Shown here piece by piece: positions 1 to 6,577 of a stretch of DNA of 6,938 nt; the first letter of the stretch is position 1; each line of letters begins with the position of its first letter. The notes beneath the pieces were generated by a model. It made no database searches, had not been told where the DNA came from, and worked only from the letters and a program-made list of their open reading frames with translations. This DNA comes from an uncultured Bryobacterales bacterium (lineage in GTDB: Bacteria > Acidobacteriota > Terriglobia > Bryobacterales > UBA6623). The translations under genes and the position numbers were made by a program. The DNA is taken from contig CAMPKL010000190.1 of NCBI GenBank assembly GCA_946887065.1, forward strand, positions 1 through 6,938, given 5' to 3'.

Positions 1-1
1 C

Positions 2-535
2 ACGCAGAAGTCGGTCCAAGAGCAAGCCGAGATGGCCGCGCGCATCGTAGCCGACCCCGGCGGCAGCGACTTCCAGTGGTCGCCCAAGCGCGAAGACCGC
101 GAAAAACTGTGGGACGCCCGCCACAAAGCTTACTTCGCCACCAAAGCAATCCGCCCTGGCACACGCGTCTGGGCGACCGACGTGGCTGTCCCGATCTCGC
201 GCCTTGCCCAGTGCATTCAAGAAACCCGCCGCGAAATCGTCGCCGCGGGAATCATGGCGCCCATTCTCGGACACATCGGCGACGGCAACTTCCACGTGCT
301 GTTCATCCTCGACGAGAAACAGCCGGAAGAAATCGCGACCGCGAAACGCCTCAACCAAAATCTGCTCGCGCGCGCTCTTGCCATGGGCGGCACCTGCAGC
401 GGCGAACACGGCGTCGGTCTGGGAAAAATTGACGCCCTCCGCGAACAGCACGGACAAGGCGTCGACGTCATGCGCGCCATCAAGGCCGCCCTCGACCCCA
501 ACGGCATCATGAACCCCGGCAAGATCTTCAAGTAG
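2..535 (+). CDS. FAD-linked D-lactate dehydrogenase (cytochrome type), C-terminal fragment
   Basis: The gene is cut by the left edge. The frame is open from base 2, and 177 residues remain before the TAG stop; the ATG at 32 is internal. This is the C-terminal half of the FAD-linked oxidase family (D-lactate dehydrogenase, GlcD, D-2-hydroxyglutarate dehydrogenase), which oxidises D-2-hydroxyacids and passes electrons to a quinone or cytochrome. Visible marks, in fragment numbering, are the metal-binding HIGDGNFH (H91, H98), the segment GGTCSGEHGVGLGK with E135-H136, and the closing stretch LDPNGIMNPGKIF. The segment VWATDVAVPISRL, before the HxGDGNxH motif, resembles mitochondrial-type LDHD more than GlcD. 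The FAD-binding domain lies outside the window. The family is clear; the exact substrate (D-lactate or glycolate) is inferred. No strong terminator follows directly. Confidence 0.9.
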   Translation, partial: TQKSVQEQAEMAARIVADPGGSDFQWSPKREDREKLWDARHKAYFATKAIRPGTRVWATDVAVPISRLAQCIQETRREIVAAGIMAPILGHIGDGNFHVLFILDEKQPEEIATAKRLNQNLLARALAMGGTCSGEHGVGLGKIDALREQHGQGVDVMRAIKAALDPNGIMNPGKIFK

Positions 536-655
536 CAGGCGCTTTGGATCGTGTAGAAGAGAACCCATCCGGCCCTTCGCGACCCATTAATTCTGCCGGA
601 ATCGTACCGCATCGCCGTAACACCTTTCCACCGCAAGTGTTCTAGAAAGTAAGAC

Positions 656-675
656 CTGCACGGTCGCGCGTGCAG
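656..675. terminator. Small GC-rich hairpin, possible terminator of the dehydrogenase gene
   Basis: CTGCACG (656-662) and CGTGCAG (669-675) are perfect reverse complements around a 6-nt loop. The hairpin lies about 120 bases after the dehydrogenase stop and is followed by G-rich sequence rather than a T run on the + strand, so intrinsic termination is doubtful. It may instead be a protein site or chance. Confidence 0.25.
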
Positions 676-756
676 AGTTGGAGGGGAGTGGGGCTAGAGC
701 CCAACCGCATTCCCCTGCGCGCCCGTCATGCGGAGTGCGAGAGTCAGTTGGAAGTA

Positions 757-784
757 TTTACAAACGGGCTGTCCACTCAACAAT
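757..784 (+). promoter_or_regulatory. Candidate sigma70-like promoter of the receptor gene
   Basis: TTTACA (757-762) matches the -35 consensus at five of six bases. AACAAT (779-784) matches the -10 consensus at four of six, with a 16-nt spacer. The predicted start of transcription would fall near 791, just before the dyad at 797-822, so that hairpin would form the 5' end of the mRNA. The -10 element is weak and the call is tentative. Confidence 0.3.
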
Positions 785-796
785 TGCCGAAGAAAA

Positions 797-822
797 GGTG
801 AACCCGAGGGGTCTGGTTCACC
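797..822 (+). promoter_or_regulatory. Perfect 8-bp dyad (operator or 5' UTR hairpin) upstream of the receptor gene
   Basis: GGTGAACC (797-804) and GGTTCACC (815-822) are exact reverse complements separated by 10 nt. The dyad ends 13 nt before the Shine-Dalgarno of the receptor and begins just after the candidate promoter. It could be a repressor operator, or a leader hairpin that affects translation or mRNA stability. No run of T follows, so it is not a standard terminator. The sequence does not show which role applies. Confidence 0.45.
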
Positions 823-828
823 GAGGGG
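804..828 (+). repeat. Short direct repeat CCGAGGGG, two copies
   Basis: CCGAGGGG occurs at 804-811 and again at 821-828, a 17-base period. The first copy covers the loop of the 797-822 dyad and the second begins on its last two bases. GAGGGGAAA in the second copy resembles a ribosome binding site but is too far (about 18 nt) from the ATG at 849. The repeat may be incidental. Confidence 0.35.
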
Positions 829-835
829 AAATTTT

Positions 836-842
836 GAGGAAA
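836..842 (+). promoter_or_regulatory. Shine-Dalgarno of the receptor gene (decides the start)
   Basis: GAGGAAA lies 6 nt before the ATG at 849. This spacing, together with the signal peptide that starts at this ATG, fixes the start there rather than at the in-frame TTG at 678. Confidence 0.75.
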
Positions 843-848
843 CGATTT

Positions 849-3800
849 ATGTATAAAACAATACTTGCGTCATGCGCGCTCACTCTGCTGGCCGCTCTGC
901 CAAGTTTTGCCCAGAGCGGAGTAATCAGCGGAGTAGTGTATGGTCCAGGCGATACCCGGGAAGCGAACTTTATCATTCAGATTACGAGTGACCGCACCGG
1001 TGAAGAATTCGAGACCAGAACCAACGACAACGGTGAGTTTCGGCTGGGCGGATTGCAGCCCGGCGACTACCTGTTAACCAGCGACGTCGGACAAGAGGAA
1101 CCGGTGCGTTTCTCTGTTTCGAGCCTGAGGCCTGTCGAAGTCGTCGTGCATTCGTCGGCGGGAGGCGGTCTGCAGTCCGAAGTCAAATCCGAGGTCATGT
1201 CTGTGGCGCTGACGCCGCCGCAGGTCAGCGAATCATATCCACAGGGCGTTATCGACGAAGCGGTTCAGCCCGACTGGATCAACCCCAACGGGGAATTATA
1301 CGGCGCCTATAACCTGTCGCTTCTGGTGGAAGCAATACGTCCGCCGCTGGAGATCGGCAACATTGTAGCTCCCAGCGTTGCCGGCCGGCCGGGGGACGCG
1401 AATGACTTTTCCCTCGACGGAATCGACAATAACGATCGAACCATACCGGGTCCGTTGCTCTACCTGCCTGACGATGCGACGGAAGAATTCACCCTGCAGC
1501 AAAATGGTTTCGATCCAATATCCACTCATATTACTGGAGCCACCTTCAACTCGATCATTAGAAGCGGGGCCAACGATTGGCACGGCTCCGGCTATTGGTA
1601 TTTCCTGAATCACCAACTGAATGCCCGCGATGCCCGGCTGGATAACCTGGAATTGCAAGACCGCCCCCGGTTCTCTCAACACCGCGTGGGAGGCACATTG
1701 GGAGCGCCGATAATCGAGGATCGCCTCTTTGGAACAGTCAATCTCGAATATATTCCGCTAGGTCTTACTCGATATGCGGCCGGCCGCACGTTGTTCCCCA
1801 CGGAAACGGGTTTGCGACTATTAAGCAACAACCCGCGCGTGTCCCGGCGTAACTTGAACCTGCTCAATCCGGACCTGGCGACGACGTCCGCTATTGACAC
1901 CGTCAACGTCGACGGCGTCAGCATCCCGGTCGGGCTCGTGAGCCAGGGTTCTCTTGACACGACCGATACAATCGCCGGTTCGGCCGGTCTCGACTTCGTC
2001 GTGGATGAGGGCGATCGCATCACCGGACGTTACGTCCACAACGATGTCGAGGGCACGCTCCTCGGCGCCGCCGTTCCCGGATTTCGGACGTTGCGGGATA
2101 CGCAATCCACATTGGCGACGGTCGGCTACACGCATGCCGGCGCGGCATGGTGGGCGAACGATTTACGTTTGGGCTATACCCGGCTCGATACCGGCCTCAA
2201 TCCGGATGAGTTCGCTTTCGCGGACGGAACTGACGCACCGCTGATTTCGATTCAAGGCGTGGACCTGAACTTGGGGCCTCGCTACCCATTCCGCGATGCT
2301 AAGTTCAACACTTACCAACTCAACGACAACCTCACCCTCATGATGGGACGTCACGACATCAAGATCGGTATCGACGCACGTAGAATCATATCGAGCCAAA
2401 CTGGATTTCCGCAGTTCAGCGGAAACTACACCTACTCGTCATTGGAGCGATTCCTGCTTGATCGCAGCCCCGACGTGCAGGCGCAACGGGCGTTCGGCGA
2501 TCCCGCTTTGAACGCCAATCAATGGCTGATTCAAGGGTGGATCCAGGACCGCTACAAGCTCGCTTCGACGCTCACGCTCGAGATGGGTTTGCAATATCAG
2601 TGGGCCCAGTTGCCGGAATTCGTCCGCCGTCAGGGTTTGAATGCAGACCTGGACGTCGACGATATCGTTTCGTTCAACGAACCGAGTGAGGACCGCGACG
2701 GTTTCGGTCCTCGTGTCGGCATCGCCTATGCGCCGTTCCAAAGCTTCGTCGTCCGTGCCGGAGGCGGCGTACAGTACGACACGCTTTATCTGGCGAGCCG
2801 CATGTCGAGCTTGCTCGGCCCGCAGTCCGACCTCGTCACGATGTCGGATCCGCTTTCCACGACTTCCGGCTTCTTGAACTCCGGTCTGCAAAGGCCCAAC
2901 GATCCCCGCGGCCGTTTGGGAGCATTCTTTCCGGACCAAGAACTGCCCTATACCATCCACTGGAACGCCGGCGTTCAAGGCTCTTTGTGGAAAGGCTTAA
3001 CCGCGTCGGTTCGCTACATCGGCAATCGCAACGTGAATCAGCTGCGTTACTCAACCGCGAATCCCAATGGCTTCGTCAACGCCGAGCGTAACCTGCCGGT
3101 ATTCTTCAACGCGCCGAGCGCCGCTGAACTCAGCGAGCTCGATTTGACGTTGACCGATATTCGCAACATCGATCCCAGCGATGAGATCGCAGCGGGATTC
3201 ACGAATCCCGTCTTCGGGTTCGATCCGGTCGGAACGTCTTGGTATCACGCGGCCATAGCGGAGATCAACCAAAGCCTCGTACGCGGATTTCAAATGTCCG
3301 CTCGCTACACGCTGAGCGACCTGCAGATCGATAGCTACGGCACGCAGCTCGACCTCGGCTTCGATCGCTCAGGTCATTTCAACGCGCCTTTCAATCCCGA
3401 CCACCGGCTGACGCTGAGCGGCGTCATCGACGTAGCGGATATGTTCCCCGGCGGCGGCAACGTCTGGTCGAGGATCGTCGCGAACCTCTCCGTGATGGGC
3501 GCCTACACCTTTACCTCCGATATCGGACTTCCGCTGTCCAATGGGCTTGACACCAGTCTCACTGGCGTCGGCGCCGGCGCAGCGATTTTCGAGAATCGCG
3601 ATTCATCCACAAGCCTTGGCACGGGAGTCGTGCCGTTGCGCAATAACGCGGGGCAAATCGTTGCCTACCGCGCCAGCAATCCGAACGCACGTTTCGTCCA
3701 AGGAGGCATCGGCTCGTTCTCAACGGGTCAGTCCTTCATCGACCTGGACCAGTCGCATAATTTCGACGTCGCGGCCGCGAAGAAATTCACCTTCGTGGAA

Positions 3801-4010
3801 GACCTGACGTTTGAATTCCGGGCCGAGGCCTACAACGTGCTCAACACTAGACAGACGACAGGCTATGCGCTCCATGGTTTGGCGACGCCCAGCCTTTCTC
3901 TGTTTACGCCCAGTCAGCTAGTGCCTAGTTCGGCGAACTTCGGCGACTTAAATTCGCTGTTCTCGTCGAATCCTCGCAGGTTGCAACTGGCCCTGCGACT
4001 GACCTTCTAG
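849..4010 (+). CDS. Oar-like TonB-dependent outer-membrane receptor with carboxypeptidase-regulatory-like domain
   Basis: The 1053-residue product is a large outer-membrane beta-barrel that probably imports a bulky ligand (glycan, peptide or siderophore) using TonB energy; the ligand cannot be told from sequence. Order of parts: signal peptide (1-21, predicted cut SFA|Q, so the mature protein starts with Gln22); a Cna-B/carboxypeptidase-regulatory-like beta domain (about 24-100; TNDNGEFRLGGLQPGDY at 58-74); a plug with SVAGRPGDANDFSLDGIDNND (split here as SVAGRPG at 176-182 and DGIDNND at 190-196) and SIIRSGANDWHGS (235-247); barrel entry with RVGGTLGAPI (279-288); then long barrel strands such as ELPYTIHWNAGVQ near 700 and FNPDHRLTLSGV near 848. 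The C-terminal RLQLALRLTF ends in Phe, as expected for BAM-dependent insertion. No obvious TonB box was found. The start at 849 is supported by GAGGAAA at 836-842. The gene appears monocistronic and convergent with the kinase operon. The 5' third looks less GC-biased in codon use than the rest (by eye). Confidence 0.9.
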   Translation: MYKTILASCALTLLAALPSFAQSGVISGVVYGPGDTREANFIIQITSDRTGEEFETRTNDNGEFRLGGLQPGDYLLTSDVGQEEPVRFSVSSLRPVEVVVHSSAGGGLQSEVKSEVMSVALTPPQVSESYPQGVIDEAVQPDWINPNGELYGAYNLSLLVEAIRPPLEIGNIVAPSVAGRPGDANDFSLDGIDNNDRTIPGPLLYLPDDATEEFTLQQNGFDPISTHITGATFNSIIRSGANDWHGSGYWYFLNHQLNARDARLDNLELQDRPRFSQHRVGGTLGAPIIEDRLFGTVNLEYIPLGLTRYAAGRTLFPTETGLRLLSNNPRVSRRNLNLLNPDLATTSAIDTVNVDGVSIPVGLVSQGSLDTTDTIAGSAGLDFVVDEGDRITGRYVHNDVEGTLLGAAVPGFRTLRDTQSTLATVGYTHAGAAWWANDLRLGYTRLDTGLNPDEFAFADGTDAPLISIQGVDLNLGPRYPFRDAKFNTYQLNDNLTLMMGRHDIKIGIDARRIISSQTGFPQFSGNYTYSSLERFLLDRSPDVQAQRAFGDPALNANQWLIQGWIQDRYKLASTLTLEMGLQYQWAQLPEFVRRQGLNADLDVDDIVSFNEPSEDRDGFGPRVGIAYAPFQSFVVRAGGGVQYDTLYLASRMSSLLGPQSDLVTMSDPLSTTSGFLNSGLQRPNDPRGRLGAFFPDQELPYTIHWNAGVQGSLWKGLTASVRYIGNRNVNQLRYSTANPNGFVNAERNLPVFFNAPSAAELSELDLTLTDIRNIDPSDEIAAGFTNPVFGFDPVGTSWYHAAIAEINQSLVRGFQMSARYTLSDLQIDSYGTQLDLGFDRSGHFNAPFNPDHRLTLSGVIDVADMFPGGGNVWSRIVANLSVMGAYTFTSDIGLPLSNGLDTSLTGVGAGAAIFENRDSSTSLGTGVVPLRNNAGQIVAYRASNPNARFVQGGIGSFSTGQSFIDLDQSHNFDVAAAKKFTFVEDLTFEFRAEAYNVLNTRQTTGYALHGLATPSLSLFTPSQLVPSSANFGDLNSLFSSNPRRLQLALRLTF

Positions 4011-4021
4011 GCGACTAGCGT

Positions 4022-4074
4022 TTGAGGGCGCGTTCGGAATTCCGCCCACCCGGAACATCCGATCGCGCCCTCAA
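4022..4074. terminator. Composite stem-loop between convergent genes, probable bidirectional terminator
   Basis: TTGAGGGCGCG (4022-4032) pairs perfectly with CGCGCCCTCAA (4064-4074). Inside it TCGG (4034-4037) pairs with CCGA (4059-4062), and TTCCG (4040-4044) pairs with CGGAA (4051-4055) around the loop CCCACC. This makes 20 base pairs with one T-T mismatch and a small AA/CAT internal loop. The structure begins 11 nt after the receptor stop. On the - strand its first arm contains the TGA stop of the kinase (4073-4071). Neither side carries a strong T run, so termination may be imperfect or may need Rho; it could also protect the mRNA 3' end. Confidence 0.65.
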
Positions 4075-5003
4075 TCTAATCCTTGCCGTGCCAGCACCGC
4101 CGCCCCCTGCGCCACGACCCGCTCGCCTAGTTCACTCACCGCCATCCGCCAATGATCCCGAAAATAAGGCGTAATCAGCGGACGCATCCTGCGCTCGACT
4201 TGCTCCAAATAGTCCGGATTCCCTGCGCCCAGTCCTCCGCCGATCACGATCAACTCTGGGGCAAACAGGCTGACCACCGCAGCCAGCCCCTGCGCCAGGC
4301 CATTCGCCGCGAGTTCCACCGTGCGCGCCGCCAGTGCATCGCCTGCCCGCCAAGCCTCCAAGATCTCGCGCGCATCCGCGAACGGGTTGTCGCCGCCGTT
4401 CAACCACCCCGCCGTCGCGTGCAGCCCCGGCCCGGAGGACAGCGCTTCGACGCAACCGCAGCCGCCGCAAACGCAGGGCGGGCCCTGCGGCAGCACCTGG
4501 ATGTGCCCCAACTCGCATTCGCCCCGGGGACTCAGCTCGACGATCTTTCCGTCCCGCACAAATCCCCCGCCGATTCCCGTGCCAAGGGTCACGTAGAAAA
4601 CCGACCGCGCCTCCCGGCCGGCGCCGAAATGCGCTTCGCCCAATGCCGCGACCTTACAGTCGTTGTCGACCGCCGCGGGCAATTCAAACACCTCCGTGAG
4701 CCGCCCAGCAATATGAAAGTCTTCCCAGCCGGGCTCGTGCAAACAGACCAGCGGATGTCCGGACGCGCGATCGAAACCGCCGCCGTAGCCGAAACCGATC
4801 GCCGCGAACGCCGATCCCTGCTTTTCGTACTTGGCGCGCAGCGTTTGTCCCGCGGTTATGAGCCGCGCCAGGCTCTGCTCGCCGCGATGCTCGGCGACGC
4901 GCGGAAACACATCGACCTCCAGCAGCCTCGCATCCGGCCCGGCGACCCCGGCTACAAGCTTGGTTCCGCCGGTTTCAAAAACGAGGTAGTGGTCTGCGCT
5001 CAC
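4071..5003 (-). CDS. ROK-family sugar kinase (glucokinase/fructokinase-like)
   Basis: The 310-residue product has the usual length of a ROK kinase, a cytoplasmic enzyme that phosphorylates a hexose using ATP. The N-terminal phosphate-binding loop is ETGGTK (10-15). VDND at 112-115 supplies the sugar-binding Asn114 and the catalytic base Asp115. TLGTGIGGG (139-147) is the second phosphate loop. ELGH (164-167) and the zinc motif CVCGGCGCVE (177-186, C-x-C-G-x-x-G-C-x-E) give the expected zinc ligands H167, C177, C179 and C184. There is no N-terminal helix-turn-helix, so it is a kinase rather than a ROK repressor. The start is GTG at 5003, overlapping the stop of the upstream cyclase-like gene by 4 nt (GTGA). 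AAGGAA lies 14 nt upstream, rather far, so translational coupling is likely. Glu10 replaces the commoner Asp, as in some fructokinases, while the cysteine motif is of the glucokinase type. The substrate is therefore open. Confidence 0.9.
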   Translation of the reverse strand: MSADHYLVFETGGTKLVAGVAGPDARLLEVDVFPRVAEHRGEQSLARLITAGQTLRAKYEKQGSAFAAIGFGYGGGFDRASGHPLVCLHEPGWEDFHIAGRLTEVFELPAAVDNDCKVAALGEAHFGAGREARSVFYVTLGTGIGGGFVRDGKIVELSPRGECELGHIQVLPQGPPCVCGGCGCVEALSSGPGLHATAGWLNGGDNPFADAREILEAWRAGDALAARTVELAANGLAQGLAAVVSLFAPELIVIGGGLGAGNPDYLEQVERRMRPLITPYFRDHWRMAVSELGERVVAQGAAVLARQGLD

Positions 5004-5899
5004 GGACGTTGGGCAAGTTCCTTCAGCGATTCATCGATCACGTGCAGCACCACGGCCAGGCTCCGTGCGCTCAGCTTGTCGATCGTGTCGGACTCCTCGT
5101 GCCAATGGCGATTCAGCAACCCGTAGTTGAAATCGATCAAGTCGACGGCCGGCATGCCGCGCTGAGTGAACTCGACGTGGTCGTCGGCGACGTATTGGAT
5201 CGGGCCGCTCTCGAACTCGTCCGTGTAGCCGAGCCGGCGAGTGACGCCGACGACCAAGTCGCGCAGCCAAGGCGTGGAGTAACCTTCGTAGTGAATGGAG
5301 AGATCGCTGTCGCCGACCATGTCGACGTTGATGATCGCCTTGATCGACTTGGCCGAGCCGTCGCGCTGCCAGCGTTCGGCCAGATACCGGCTGCCGTAGG
5401 TGTGGTCGTTGCCTTCCCACTCCACGGTCGACTCTTCGCCGTCGAAGAACGTCAGCCACACGCCGTCTCGCAGTGTGCGGCCCTGCATCATTCCCGCAAG
5501 CGCCAGCAGAGCGCCCGTCGAAGAGCCGCCGTCATTGGCGCCCACGAAGTTGAGACCCGTGCGCGAGTAGGTATCGTAATGACCCGAGATGACCACGTTC
5601 TTGCCGCTCGTTCCGGCGAATTTGCCGAGGATGTTCTTCATCCGCTTCGGGCCCAGGGGCGTGTACGACGTAAAGTCGATCTCTTGCACCACGGCGCCAT
5701 TCTTCTTCAACTCGGCGATGATCCACGCCTGCTGCTTGGACTGTGCGGCGGAGCCCGCCGGCCGCGGCCCGAACTTCACCGCCGCGGCAACGTAGTTCAG
5801 CGCCTTCTGGCCCGCGCGAGCATAGTTCGGCGGGGGTTCGGCAGCTTGCGCAACCGCGCTCAACAGCAGCGTTAGGCAGATGGTTTTCGCGCGATGCAT
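5000..5899 (-). CDS. Secreted M28-fold zinc enzyme, glutaminyl-peptide cyclotransferase-like
   Basis: The 299-residue product starts with a signal peptide (MHRAKTICLTLLLSAVAQA). Cleavage is plausible after AVA (17, leaving Gln18) or after AQA (19). The M28 metal-site residues are present: H107/D109 in GHYDT, D123 in VGANDGG, E155-E156 in FFDGEE, D193 in NVDMVGD and H267 in HWHEESD. Several marks point to animal-type glutaminyl cyclase, which converts N-terminal Gln to pyroglutamate. These are a Trp five residues after the second Glu (W161), followed by YGSRYLA; ADDHVEFTQRGMP around 238-250; Trp directly before the last His (W266-H267); and EIDFTSYTPLGP after the first helix. Aminopeptidases of the fold usually lack this Trp pair. 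The same residues leave an M28 aminopeptidase possible. The frame is open to a GTG at 6004, but the ATG at 5899 is preferred because of the signal peptide; no strong Shine-Dalgarno precedes it. It overlaps the upstream methyltransferase by 28 nt. Confidence 0.85.
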   Translation of the reverse strand: MHRAKTICLTLLLSAVAQAAEPPPNYARAGQKALNYVAAAVKFGPRPAGSAAQSKQQAWIIAELKKNGAVVQEIDFTSYTPLGPKRMKNILGKFAGTSGKNVVISGHYDTYSRTGLNFVGANDGGSSTGALLALAGMMQGRTLRDGVWLTFFDGEESTVEWEGNDHTYGSRYLAERWQRDGSAKSIKAIINVDMVGDSDLSIHYEGYSTPWLRDLVVGVTRRLGYTDEFESGPIQYVADDHVEFTQRGMPAVDLIDFNYGLLNRHWHEESDTIDKLSARSLAVVLHVIDESLKELAQRP

Positions 5900-6576
5900 C
5901 GGTAAGCCAACGTGAAGTCCTTGTTTGAGTCTAGAAAATCTAAAGACGGGATCAACAGCGCCGCGGGTACAACAGCGGCGGCAACAAACGGAAACGCCAA
6001 CCACCGCACTCCGCCCTGGAAGAAGTTCAGCGAACCCGTCAGCCGCCGCGCCAGCAAGGCGAAGTAGCCGCCCATCGGCTCGACGGACTCCAGCGTTAAG
6101 CTGGCCCTATGGCACAATTCCTGCAAGCCATACCGCGTGAAGCGGAAGTAGTCGTGCGGCGCCTGATGCACTTCCCACTGTTGCGGAGCGATGAGCAGCA
6201 ATTTGCCTCCCGGCTTAAGCACCCGCGCGATCTCGCCTAACGCCAGGTCAGGGCGGGGCAGGTGCTCCAACACCACGACGTTCAGCGCCGCATCGAACGA
6301 ATCTGCCGCCAAAGGGATGGCCGCCAAATCGCCCACGCAATCGATACCGGCGTAGTCCCAGGCCTCATCGCCCACCGCCAGGTCCACCGCCACATAGGCG
6401 CAATGCCCGAATGCCGCGCGGTGGCGGCTCTCGCCCGCGCCCGCATCGAGCACCCGCGAACCGTGGGGCAGCCCAGCGGAAAACTCCGCAACCGATCGCT
6501 CGATCACCGCCTCAACCGCCATCAAGCGGTTGCGCAAAAAACCGGGGACGAACTTGCCGAAGCGGCGCTCCAGCAC
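5872..6576 (-). CDS. Class I SAM-dependent methyltransferase with hydrophobic C-terminal segment
   Basis: The 234-residue product is complete. Motif I is VLDAGAGES (42-50), with the acidic residue at the end of strand 2 in VAVDLA (D65). Further marks are GDLAAIPLAADSFDAAL (82-98), VLEHLPRPD (102-110) and RVLKPGGKLLLIAPQ (118-132), all typical of the Methyltransf_11 type. APHDYFRFTRYGL (139-151) recurs in methyltransferases often found in glycan or cell-surface loci; that association is general knowledge, not shown here. A hydrophobic stretch at about 190-212 could be a membrane anchor or amphipathic helix. The start is GTG at 6576, with AGGGAG 9 nt upstream, one base after the stop of the preceding gene. 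The end overlaps the cyclase-like gene by 28 nt. The substrate is unknown. Confidence 0.88.
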   Translation of the reverse strand: MLERRFGKFVPGFLRNRLMAVEAVIERSVAEFSAGLPHGSRVLDAGAGESRHRAAFGHCAYVAVDLAVGDEAWDYAGIDCVGDLAAIPLAADSFDAALNVVVLEHLPRPDLALGEIARVLKPGGKLLLIAPQQWEVHQAPHDYFRFTRYGLQELCHRASLTLESVEPMGGYFALLARRLTGSLNFFQGGVRWLAFPFVAAAVVPAALLIPSLDFLDSNKDFTLAYRCIARKPSA

Positions 6577-6577
6577 C

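Larger units (their letters stand above)
536..848. other. Intergenic region between the dehydrogenase and receptor genes
   Basis: These 313 bases carry no convincing gene. The receptor frame stays open back to a TTG at 678, but residues coded by 678-848 look like random GC-rich translation and sit ahead of a good signal peptide, so they are treated as non-coding. The first part (536-655) shows no clear structure. The second part holds a 7-bp hairpin (656-675), a weak promoter candidate (757-784), a dyad (797-822) and the ribosome binding site of the receptor. Confidence 0.6.

Noticed and set aside
217..636. 139-codon open frame on the - strand
   Set aside because: It is antisense to the dehydrogenase, whose HIGDGNFH and GEHGVG motifs prove the + strand reading.
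748..753. TTGGAA as a -35 element
   Set aside because: No acceptable -10 sequence lies 16-18 nt downstream; TTTACA at 757 gives a better pair.
678..848. N-terminal extension of the receptor starting at TTG 678
   Set aside because: It would place 57 low-complexity, Arg- and Ser-rich residues before a clear signal peptide, and it ignores the well-placed GAGGAAA before the ATG at 849.
2439..2978. 179-codon open frame on the - strand inside the receptor gene
   Set aside because: It is antisense to well-supported barrel sequence, with no motif and no sensible start context.
4035..4044. Palindrome CGGAATTCCG
   Set aside because: It is part of the larger stem-loop at 4022-4074 and needs no separate explanation.
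4152..5126. 324-codon open frame on the + strand
   Set aside because: It is antisense to the kinase and to the end of the cyclase-like gene, is rich in Arg, Pro and Gln, and shows no family motif; it is a shadow of GC-rich coding sequence.
5009..5875. 288-codon open frame on the + strand
   Set aside because: It is antisense to nearly the whole cyclase-like gene, has a biased Arg/Val/Asp composition and no recognisable domain.
5900..6004. Extension of the cyclase-like gene to the GTG at 6004
   Set aside because: It would add 35 Arg- and Cys-rich residues before the signal peptide and a 133-nt overlap with the methyltransferase gene.
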